From assembly GCA_943704415.1 (NCBI GenBank), contig CALSCO010001140.1:1-20395 (forward strand): DNA of 20,395 nucleotides. The letters are read 5' to 3'. The notes under the pieces are model-generated. The model did not search any database. It had not been told where the DNA came from and saw only the letters and a list, made by a program, of their open reading frames with translations. The translations under genes were made by a program, and so were the position numbers. Of this stretch, positions 9,119-16,630 are shown piece by piece. The stretch is from Parvularia atlantis (lineage: Eukaryota; Opisthokonta; Rotosphaerida). Each line of letters begins with the position of its first letter. The first letter of the stretch is position 1.

Positions 9119-11656
9119 CACGCGCAGATCCTCTTTGACGGCATCCCGCTCAAGCAGATGTCGGTCTCAATGACCATGAACGGCGCGGTGCTGCCCGTCC
9201 TGGCCATGTACGTCGTCGCGGCCGAGGAACAGGGCGCGAAGCAGAGCGAGCTGCAGGGCACGATTCAGAACGACATCCTCAAGGAGTTCATGGTCCGCAA
9301 CACGTTCATCTACGACCCCACCAACTCGATGCGCATCATTTCCGACATTTTTGCGTACACGTCCGAGGTGCCCCGCCGTGACGACCGTGTGCCTGCCAGT
9401 CCAGTTGATGCCGCACGCAGCACATGCCCAAGTACAACTCGATCTCGATTTCGGGCTACCACATGCAGGAGGCCGGCGCCGACCCCGTGCTCGAGGTCGC
9501 CTTCACGCTGGCCGACGGGCTGGAGTACTGCCGCAGCGGTGCGCGCGACTGTTCGTGGTGCGAGTGCGTGTGCCTGACGTGCCGCTCTCAGGTGTGCGCA
9601 CGGGTCTGCATATCGACAACTTTGCACCGCGCCTGTCGTTCTTCTGGGCGATCGGGATGAACTTTTACATGGTGCCGATGTGCCCGATGCCCCCGCCGCG
9701 CCTTGCTGGGCTGACGCGGTGGGCGGGCGGCAGGAGATCGCCAAGATGCGCGCTGCGCGGCGCCTCTGGGCCGAGACGATCAAGAAGAACTTCTCGCCCA
9801 AGGACAGCAAGTCGCTGCTGCTGCGCACGCACTGCCAGACCAGTGGTGTGTCACTGACGGAGCAGGTGCGTACGTATGCGCAGTGTACGTGCGCGTGTCC
9901 TGACGGCTGAGCAACAGGACCCGATGAACAACATCATCCGCACGACGATCGAGGCAATGGCGGCCACGCTCGGGTGCGGCGCCCGGGCGGTGAATGATCA
10001 CAGCTCACACGTGGCGCGCGCGCGTGCGGCTGCAGCGGCACGCAGTCGCTGCACACCAACTCGTTCGACGAGGCCGTGGGCCTGCCGACCGAGTTTTCGG
10101 CGCGCATCGCCCGCAACACGCAGCTGATCCTGCAAGAGGAGGCGCACATCCCCAAGGCGCGCGCATGCGCGGCGTCTGCGCGCGGTCGCTGGCTGACACG
10201 CGCGGCGCCAGGTCGCTGACCCCTGGGGCGGGTCGTACATGATGGAGTCGCTCACAAACGCCATCGTCGAGAAGGCCGGCGAGATCATGCAGGAGGTGCG
10301 TCGTTCGGCGCCTGCGTGGAGCTGCTAACATCCTCGTAGGTGGAGGAGCTTGGCGGCATGGCCAAAGCGATCGCGTCGGGCATGCCCAAGCTGCGCATCG
10401 AGGAGGCCGCGGCACGCAAGCAGGCGCGCATCGACTCTGGCAGCGGTGTGGCTGCCGCACGGGACGCGACGGGGCACGCGCGCGTGGCTGATCGCGCTTC
10501 TCGTGTGGCCGCAGAGGTCATTGTCGGTGTCAACAAGTACCGCCTCGAGAAGGAGACGCCGATCGACGTGCTCTCGATCGACAACACGGCCGTGCGGGCC
10601 AAGCAGGTGCTGTGCGATGGGCAGTCGTCCGCACATGCGCCTGACGGGCGCGCGTGCGCGCTAGATCGAGCGCATCAACCAGGTCCGCGCGTCGCGCAAC
10701 GCCGATGCCGCCGCTCAGGCCCTCGCCGCGATCGAGGAGGCCGGTCGCACGGGCAAGGGCAACCTGCTCGAGCTGGCGATCAAGGCACGCTGCTGCGCCA
10801 GTGTCGTGCATGTCGGCGCTGAGCGCACGCGCGCGCGCGCGCTCGGTGCAGGCCGCGCGCGTGCGCTGCACGGTCGGCGAGATCTCGTTCGCGCTCGAGA
10901 AGGTGTGGGGCCGCTACCAGCCGCCCTCGCGCATGGTCAGGTGCGACGCACCGCTCATGCGCGCGCGGTGCGCAAGCGCCGGCGCTCACCCGGCACGGCA
11001 GCGGCGCGTACAAGAGCGAGTTTGGCGAGGCGAACGAGATCAGCGAGACGATCAAGGTCGTTTCGGTACGCGCGCCAGCCGTGTGTGTGTGACCCGTCCG
11101 CGTGCCTGCTGATTTGGGCGCGCAGGCCTTTGCCGAGCGTGAGGGCCGCCGGCCTCGCATCCTCGTGGCCAAGATGGGCCAGGACGGGCACGACCGCGGC
11201 GCCAAGGTGATCGCCACCGGCTTTGCCGACATGGGCTTCGACGTCGACATCGGCCCGCTGTTCCAGACGCCCGAGGAGGTCGCGCGCCAGGCGATCGACG
11301 CGGACGTGCACATCGTCGGCGTGTCGTCGCAGGCGGCCGGGCACAAGACGCTGGTGCCGGCGCTGATCGCCGAGCTCAAGAAGCAGGTGCGTGCGCGCGC
11401 GAGCGCATTCGCGGTGCTGACGGCGCACCGGGCTGCAAGGGGGCGGGCGACAAGCTCGTGGTCGTCGGCGGCGTGATCCCGCCGCAGGACTACGACTTTT
11501 TGTACAAGGCCGGCGCGAGCATGATCTTTGGCCCCGGTGCGCCACGGCGCGCTGTGCGAGCAGCGGACGGCTCATGCGCCCATGCCAGGCACGCGCATCC
11601 CCGTCGCAGCGCAGGAGATCGTCAAGAAGCTCGACTCGCTGCCCAAGGCCGCGTAG
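8381..11656 (+). CDS. MUT: Methylmalonyl-CoA mutase, mitochondrial, adenosylcobalamin-dependent
   Basis: MUT isomerises (R)-methylmalonyl-CoA to succinyl-CoA in the mitochondrial matrix, ending propionate breakdown. Eighteen exons: 8381-8560, 8617-8748, 8833-9018, 9128-9367, 9421-9538, 9592-9671, 9734-9865, 9918-9973, 10036-10156, 10212-10295, 10340-10445, 10515-10606, 10665-10784, 10852-10940, 11002-11065, 11126-11386, 11440-11536, 11589-11656. They give 741 residues (human 750). The N-terminus [19 protein letters not shown] is an Arg-rich, acid-free presequence. The substrate barrel follows ([54 protein letters not shown]). The B12 domain has DxHxxG as D620-G-H622-D-R-G625, with H622 the cobalt ligand, then [12 protein letters not shown] and GGVIPPQDY. 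Introns 3, 9 and 13 are GC-AG; two introns carry (CA)n. The stop is 75 bp from the convergent DLAT stop. It is a complete single-polypeptide eukaryotic type and looks functional. Confidence 0.97.
8770..8808 (+). repeat. (CA)19 microsatellite in MUT intron 2
   Basis: An uninterrupted CA tract of 39 nt lies in the middle of intron 2 (8749-8832), followed by a CTGAC branch motif and CAG acceptor at normal spacing. In the transcript it is a CA-rich tract, a class known in animals to bind hnRNP L. Confidence 0.95.
9019..9127 (+). other. GC-AG intron 3 of MUT, containing an AC repeat
   Basis: Conserved protein sequence fixes the junction between DSVEDMK and ILFDGIPL, so the intron must start GCGCGTTGCG after AAG and end GCGCAG. 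It is the longest MUT intron (109 nt). The only branch-like motifs (TTAAC about 9040, CTGAT about 9052) lie upstream of the 58-nt AC repeat, far from the acceptor. Retention would add a stop nine codons into the intron. Confidence 0.9.
9059..9116 (+). repeat. (AC)29 microsatellite in MUT intron 3
   Basis: An uninterrupted AC tract of 58 nt fills most of the 3' half of intron 3 and ends 11 nt before the acceptor junction. It has the same strand orientation as the CA tract of intron 2, about 250 bp upstream. Confidence 0.95.
10157..10211 (+). other. GC-AG intron 9 of MUT
   Basis: The conserved run [16 protein letters not shown] places the junction exactly at AAG|GCGCGCGCAT with acceptor GCGCCAG. 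No GT donor would keep the conserved residues. Confidence 0.9.
10785..10851 (+). other. GC-AG intron 13 of MUT
   Basis: The exon ends GAGCTGGCGATCAAG, then GCACGCTGCT opens the intron, which ends GGTGCAG. The next exon reads [11 protein letters not shown], matching the family's A-R-x-R-C-T-V-G-E. Phase is 0 on both sides. Confidence 0.88.
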
Positions 11657-11731
11657 GCAGCTGTGTCTGTGCAGCCGAAAGTGAACGCCAACCAAAGTGG
11701 CATGAGACGCCCGGTCTACACATTGGCACGG
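11657..11731. other. 75-bp convergent gap between MUT and DLAT stops
   Basis: Both 3' UTRs must lie within this gap or overlap the neighbour's coding exons. No AATAAA signal is visible on either strand. Confidence 0.6.
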
Positions 11732-13978
11732 TCACAGCAGCATCGACGAAGGATCCTCCATGTACTGCTTGAACGCCTGGAGCCACTGCGCGCCGACGGC
11801 GCCGTCGACGACACGGTGATCGCAGGAGAGCGTGACGGTCATCATCGTGGCTGCGTGCGGCGGGTGAGCACCGCACAGGGCGGCACAGGGGCACGCGCGC
11901 GCACCAGACTCGTAGCCGTTGGGCGCCTTGTCGTTGGCGATGAGGCGCTTCTCCGACGAGCCGACCGCGAGGATGCACGCCTGAGCGGGCGGCGCGCTCA
12001 GTCGGCCGCGACACAGATTGTCGCGAGCCGCCGCACCTGCGGCGGGTTGATGATCGCCGTAAAGTGGCTGATGCCGTACATGCCCAGGTTGGAGATCGAG
12101 AAGGACCCGCCCTGGTACTCGTGCGGCGCCAGCTTGTTGGCGCGTGCCTTAGCCGCGAGGTTCTTGACCTGCTCCGAGATCGCAACGAGGCCCTTGGTGT
12201 CGGCGCCAAAGACGATTGGCGTGATGAGGCCGCCCTCGGTCGCGACGGCAATCGAGATGTCGGCGTGGTGGTACCTGCGCTTCGTCAGCCCTGTGCCGCA
12301 TCCGAGGCGGGGCGAGCCGCGCGCACCGCCGGACAGTGTCGCCGTGCCACGAGCTGTTGACCTCGGGCACCTGCAGCAGCGCGCGCGCCGACGCCTTGAT
12401 GATGAAGTCGTTGACCGAGAGCTTGTACTTGTCGTTGGCGCGCGCGTTGAAGGCGGCGCGGAGGCTGTGGCGCGCGGAGCTGAGCACACATGCGCGCCGA
12501 GCACGTGGCGGGACGCACGCCATCGTCCTCTCCATGTTGATGTCCACGGTGAGGTAGTAGTGCGGCACGGTCTGCTTGGACTCGGTCAGGCGCGCGGCGA
12601 TGATCTGCGCGTGCGCGGCGCCGTCAGCCCGTGCGTGGCGCAGCGGGGCGAGCAGACGCACCTGACGCATGCGCGTGGTCGACGTCTCGCTAAAGTCGCC
12701 CGTGGTCACAGCCGTGGTCGCAGCCGTGGCCGCCGCGGCGGGCTGTGGGTGCCATCAGTCACGGCCGGCGATCAGCAGCATTCGCGCGCGCACCTTGCTC
12801 GCCACGGGTGCGGGCGCGGGTGCGGGCGCGGGCGCCGGCGCCGCCGTCGCCGCCGGCTTGTAGTTGAGCACGTCCTCCTTCACGATGCGGCCGCCGGGGC
12901 CCGTGCCGCGCAGCGCCGAGAGCGGGATGTTGCGCTCCTCGGCCAGCTTCTTGGCCAGTGGGCTCGCAAACTGGCGGGCTGCGCGGCCACGTCAGACACG
13001 GTGCGGCACAGCGCAGTGGTCGGTACAGGGCGCACCGCCGGACGCCGATGCACCGGCCGCGGCCTGCGGCTGGGGCTGAGGTGCCGACTGGGACGCGGGC
13101 GGCGTGGCCGACGCGGGCGCGGCAGCGGGTGACACGGCGACGGCGGCGGCAGGCGCGGCGGGCGCAGCGGCGGCCGCGTCCGTGTCGGTGTAGTCCTGCG
13201 GTCGTCGCGCGCGTCGGCGCAGTCGATCGCGAGTACAGTGCGGCCGCACCTGGAACGCCGGCACGTCCTCCTTCTTCTCGGCGAGGACGGCGAGCAGCTG
13301 GAGGGTTCGCGCGAGCGCGGGCGGCGAATCAGCGGCACGTGCGCGCCGCGTCCTGGCGCGCACCTTGTTGATCGGCACGTCCTTGGCGCCGCTCTCGACG
13401 AGGATCTTGGCCAGGAAGCCCTCCTCCTGGATCTCAAAGTCCATCGTGGCCTTGTCGGTCTCGACCTCGAGCAGCACGTCGCCGGGCGCGATCTGCGTGC
13501 GCCGCTGAGCCGCGCACGACAGGCAGCGCGCGCGAGTAGGCCGCGCCGCACCTGGTCGCCGACCTTCTTGTTCCACTTGCCGAGGTTGCCCGAGGTCATC
13601 GTGGGCGACAGCGCGGGCATGGGCACGCGCACGTGCTTCGGGTACTCTGCCGGGCCGGTCAGCGTGCGCCGTGGCCGCCCGCGCGCGCGCGCGCGCGCAC
13701 CCTTGCCGGTCGCGTACAGCCGCGCGGCGAGCGCCGGCCGCGCGGTCAGCAGCACGCGTTTAGTCAGCAGCGTGCTGTGGCGCGGCGTGAGCAGCGGCGG
13801 CCGCGCAAACAGCGGCGGGAGGCAGCGCGCGGGCTCGCAGCGGGCGGGTGCACGGACGGCGAGGCGGGAGGGAGGGGAACGGGGCCTGGGGCACAACGCA
13901 CCGCAGCGCGGCGTTGTGGAGCATGAAGGCGTTCGCACGCGCTGTCGCGGCAATGTGCATCCCGGCCATTCGCATCAT
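11732..13978 (-). CDS. DLAT: Pyruvate dehydrogenase complex E2, dihydrolipoamide acetyltransferase
   Basis: DLAT transfers the acetyl group from lipoyl-lysine to CoA and forms the core of the mitochondrial pyruvate dehydrogenase complex. Thirteen exons: 13902-13978, 13701-13774, 13552-13646, 13364-13492, 13250-13297, 13036-13195, 12794-12978, 12662-12742, 12519-12604, 12327-12464, 12037-12274, 11905-11980, 11732-11850. Several in-frame ATGs (13978, 13975, 13969, 13960, 13924) allow 483-501 residues. Numbering from 13924: presequence 1-40 ([17 protein letters not shown]); one lipoyl domain with K78 in EVETDKATM; Ala/Pro linker; E3/E1-binding domain about 181-216 ([20 protein letters not shown]); catalytic domain with H456 and D460 in DHRVVDG. 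One lipoyl domain is the fungal/protist layout, against two in animals. All 12 introns are GT-AG and start GTGCG. Exon 1 rests on phase and presequence logic only. Confidence 0.95.
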
Positions 13979-14029
13979 GCCCGCGCATCCGCGCTCGCTG
14001 ACCTCAACTCGCGCTCGACTCGCGCGCAG
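13979..14029. promoter_or_regulatory. Divergent DLAT/CIAO2 promoter gap ending in a 3' splice-site-like motif
   Basis: Fifty-one bp separate the first possible DLAT ATG (13978, minus) from the CIAO2 ATG (14030, plus). The plus strand has GCTGACC about 30 bp before the ATG and GCGCGCAG directly before it, the layout of this genome's 3' splice sites. A 5' UTR intron from the GTGCATCC donor at 13955 is possible; its upstream exon would overlap DLAT exon 1 antisense. Confidence 0.45.
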
Positions 14030-14741
14030 ATGACGGCCGCGCTGCTCAACCCGGCGCCGATCGTGTTCAACGTCGCGCGTGCGGTGCGCCCGACTTGGAC
14101 GCACGCTTGGAACGGTCTCTGACGGGCGCCGCGCGGCGCGGCGGGAGCAGCGTGAGCGCGTCGACGCGCAGACGATGGACGTCGATGGCGACGGGCGCGT
14201 GCAGGCCGGGGAGGTGTTTGACTACATCCGCGACATCCGGGTGGGCTGCGGCGCGATCGCGCCTGTCCCCAGTGGTGCCTGACAGAAGCGCCAGGACCCG
14301 GAGCACCCGTACACGCTTGAGCAGCTCAAGGTGGTCGAGGCCGACAGGGTGTGGGTGGACGAGGACGGGCCGAACGGGTGTCTGATCTGCATCGAGTTCT
14401 GCCCGACCGTGCCGCACTGCTCGCTCGCGTCGCTCATCGGCCTGTGTCTGCGGTACAAGCTGGCCGCGGTCATGTCAAAGCCGTTCAAGGTGCGGTGCAG
14501 CATCGCGCGTGTTGGCAAGACTGACAGCGGCCGGCCAGCTCGACATCAGCGTGACCAAGGGCAGGCACGCGACCGAAGCCGAGAGTGCGTCGCGCGGGCG
14601 CACGAGGTGGGACGAGCTGGCTGACGCGCGCCCGCGCTCACGCCAGTCAACAAGCAGGTCAACGACAAGGAGCGCGTCGCCGCCGCGCTCGAGAACCCGA
14701 GCCTTCTAAACATCGTGCGCAGCTGCGTCGGCGAGAGCTAA
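14030..14741 (+). CDS. CIAO2: CIAO2/MIP18-family protein of cytosolic Fe-S cluster assembly
   Basis: CIAO2 (yeast Cia2, formerly FAM96/MIP18) works with CIAO1 and MMS19 in the CIA targeting complex, which delivers Fe-S clusters to cytosolic and nuclear apoproteins. Five exons: 14030-14083, 14151-14240, 14295-14489, 14539-14584, 14647-14741. They give 159 residues (human CIAO2B 163). Matches run through the protein: [49 protein letters not shown] with the conserved reactive Cys at C90, and [20 protein letters not shown] at the end. The [11 protein letters not shown] segment follows C90. The first junction (14083/14151) is the least certain; two nearby donors exist but only one keeps the phase. 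The stop lies 47 bp from the convergent HEN1 stop. Whether it is the CIAO2A or CIAO2B type cannot be decided; the ends look more like CIAO2B. Confidence 0.92.
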
Positions 14742-14788
14742 ACTGTAGTTGTGATGAGCATGTGCAGGCGTGTGTACAGCGCTGTCAG
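14742..14788. other. 47-bp convergent gap between CIAO2 and HEN1 stops
   Basis: The two genes end tail to tail. Unless both transcripts are cleaved within 47 bp, their 3' ends overlap as antisense RNA. No canonical poly(A) hexamer is visible. Confidence 0.6.
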
Positions 14789-16179
14789 TCATATCCAGTC
14801 GGCCTGCGGCTGGCCCCACGCGATCTCAACCGTGCCCTCGCCCTCGTACTCGGCCGGCTCGTCGTCGTCGTCGTCGTCGTGGTCGTCGTCGTCATGTCTA
14901 CCACGGCCACTGCCGGCCGACGACAGCGCGTGCACGGCGCCCTCGACCACCGCCAGCGGCATGCGCTCGTCTGGCTCGCCCAGCCACCGCGCCAACAGGT
15001 CGACATCGCCGGCGCAGAGCACGCTCAGCCGCGCGTGCGCGCGGACGAGGTCGGCCAGCACGACCGGCCCTGACGCAGCGGCGGCGTCTGCGTCCCCGTC
15101 GCGCCCCTGGTCGCGCAGAAAGGCCTGCTGGCTCGCGCTGCGTTGTACCTCGGCCCACACGAGCGCGCGCGCCGCGCCTGGCCGGTCGGTCACGTGCGGG
15201 TAGTCGATGCGCGCTTGTAGCACGTACGCCTGCGCCGAGCCTGCGGGCCAGTCGCGCGGGTCGCCCGTGGCCGGCTCGGCGGGCAGGAGCGGCGGCGGCG
15301 CCGTTGGTGGTGCACCGTCGCGCCGCTCAAACAGGGCCATCTGCGAGCACGGCCCGGGCGCGGTGTCGCCGCTCGGGTGCATACCGATGCCGTCAAACGA
15401 GACGTCGTAGCCAAACTCGTCGGCGATGCCGTGGCACCTGCGTGCTGCGTGAGCGCTGGAGGGCGCGGGCAGTGCGCAGCGCCGCACCAGGCCTCAAACT
15501 CGGCGCGCGTCCACTCAAAGCGGTGGTCCGGGTGGCGGAAGCGGCCCTCGGCCGCGAGGTGCGGGAAGAACACGTTGAAATCGGCGTTGGGCTTTGGCGC
15601 GCGCTCGGCGCGTGAGTCTGGCCCCAGGTGTGCGGGAGGCCGCTCGCGCAGCACCGTTGTCAGGACCGCGACGCGCGGGCGGTAGTGCCCAAAGACGGTG
15701 CGGCGGAACTGGTCGAGCACGGGCGGGTCGAGGTGCTCGATGCTGCGCGCGCGTGCGCGTGAGACGACCGGTCGAGCACGCACGCCACACAAACACGCGA
15801 CGCACACTTCGACCGACGCGACGGCCTCGACCGGCGCAAACGCCGCGTCTACGCACGCGACCGTCCCGTGGTACAGCTCGACGCTCAGCGGCTCGACGCG
15901 CGACACGAGAAAGTCCATAAACAGCGGCTGCAGCGCCGCGACGGCCTTGCGCAGGCTCGGCAGGTCGACGTCGACACCGGCGAGGCGCGTGAAGGCGTCG
16001 GACGCGCGCAGGAACTGGAGCAGGCGGCCCTCGCCGCAGCCGACGTCGAGCAGGGCGCGCACGCGGGCCGCGCGGAGCACGTCGGCCACGCGGTCCATGC
16101 GCTGCACGTACAGCGGCGGGTCAAACAGGGGCACGGCGTCCGCCGCATCACCGCGCCGAGGCTCGCCGTCCGCGGCCAT
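14789..16179 (-). CDS. HEN1: HEN1 small RNA 2'-O-methyltransferase
   Basis: HEN1/HENMT1 methylates the 2'-OH of the 3' terminal nucleotide of small RNAs (piRNA, siRNA or plant miRNA), protecting them from tailing and decay. Four exons: 15806-16179, 15655-15742, 15488-15591, 14789-15437. They give 404 residues (human HENMT1 393). The order is FDPPLYVQRMD, SAM motif I LLDVGCGEGRLLQFL, acidic GVDVDLPSLR, LYHGTVACVD, and the Mg-binding ExxEH set E124-V-I-E127-H128 with the fourth ligand H177 in DHRFEWTRAEF. TPNADFNVFFP links them. An intron falls within codon 125, inside the metal site. There is no plant-type N-terminal dsRNA or La domain, so this is the animal/bacterial/protist catalytic form. 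The C-terminal part (residues about 230-404) is not recognised and ends with a poly-Asp run (370-381). It implies that methylated small RNAs exist in this organism. Confidence 0.93.
14859..14894. repeat. GAC trinucleotide repeat coding for poly-Asp in HEN1
   Basis: GTC units on the plus strand, with one GTG interruption, encode the HDDDDHDDDDDD run of HEN1 on the minus strand. The repeat is in frame and sits near the C-terminus. Confidence 0.85.
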
Positions 16180-16630
16180 GATTGCTGAGCGTCGGTTGTG
16201 CAGCGTAACCGATCTCTGTCAGTGGTGTCAGGCTGCACTGGCGCGGCAAAATTCTTGCGCACAACGAATCGCCGGCCCGCCCGTGCCTCGTTGCTGCACT
16301 GGCGCGGCAAAATTCCGCCCGTGCCTCGTTGCTGCGCGGCTGCGGCGAGTGTGTTTGCGTCGAGCCGCTGCGGTCGCTGCGCGGTCGCTGCGCGCCGGCG
16401 CGATTGCGATGCGCAGCGACTCGGCGAGCGTTGACGCGAAATTCCTTTCCGCGTTCCTCTCCGGGCAGCCATTTGAGCACTTCCGCCGCCGCGCCGTGTC
16501 TGAGAGGAGACCCGTGCCCGCCGCGCGGTCGCTTGCGCCGTGCGACTCTCCGCTGCCTCGCTGCGCGCTGTGCCGCCGGCTCTCTGCCGCCGCGACGCTC
16601 GCCGCGCGCACTCACTTCCCGCACAAGACT
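16180..16630. promoter_or_regulatory. Divergent spacer HEN1 / Pro-rich gene with repeated E2F-like motifs
   Basis: This is the longest spacer with start codons on both sides (451 bp, or 229 bp if the Pro-rich gene starts at 16409). It holds a 23-bp exact direct repeat whose minus strand reads TTTTGCCGCG, fitting the E2F consensus TTTSSCGC. A single related GACGCGAAATTCC lies at about 16430. A short tandem CGGTCGCTGCG pair lies at about 16374-16396. No RNA gene is seen. Confidence 0.5.
16232..16315. repeat. Two exact 23-bp copies, 61 bp apart, in the HEN1 upstream region
   Basis: GCTGCACTGGCGCGGCAAAA plus TTC occurs at 16232-16254 and 16293-16315. A second repeated block, GCCCGTGCCTCGTTGCTGC, starts at 16279 and 16317 (period 38), so the second 23-mer copy sits inside a short overlapping duplication. 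Confidence 0.9.

Noticed and set aside
8770-9120. Poly Cys-Val or His-Thr open frames on the CA tracts
   Set aside because: They are translations of intronic microsatellites and interrupt conserved MUT sequence.
8381-11656. Bacterial origin of the window (MUT, GlcG and HEN1 have bacterial homologues)
   Set aside because: All ten genes carry spliceosomal introns, and UTP4, ELO, CIAO2 and RasGAP are eukaryotic families.
11663-13132. 489-codon plus-strand open frame over the DLAT gene
   Set aside because: It is the antisense shadow of DLAT exons, whose conserved E2 sequence is on the minus strand.
13951-13953. DLAT start at 13953
   Set aside because: The codon there is TTG, not ATG. The frame from it lacks any ATG. 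A spliced first exon with ATGs at 13924-13978 gives a proper presequence.
13238-14122. 294-codon plus-strand open frame leading into CIAO2
   Set aside because: It lies antisense to DLAT exons, and its end is in a different frame from the conserved CIAO2 exons.
16232-16315. Direct repeats as transposon ends or a CRISPR-like array
   Set aside because: There are only two full copies, with no inverted termini, no target-site duplication and no transposase nearby.
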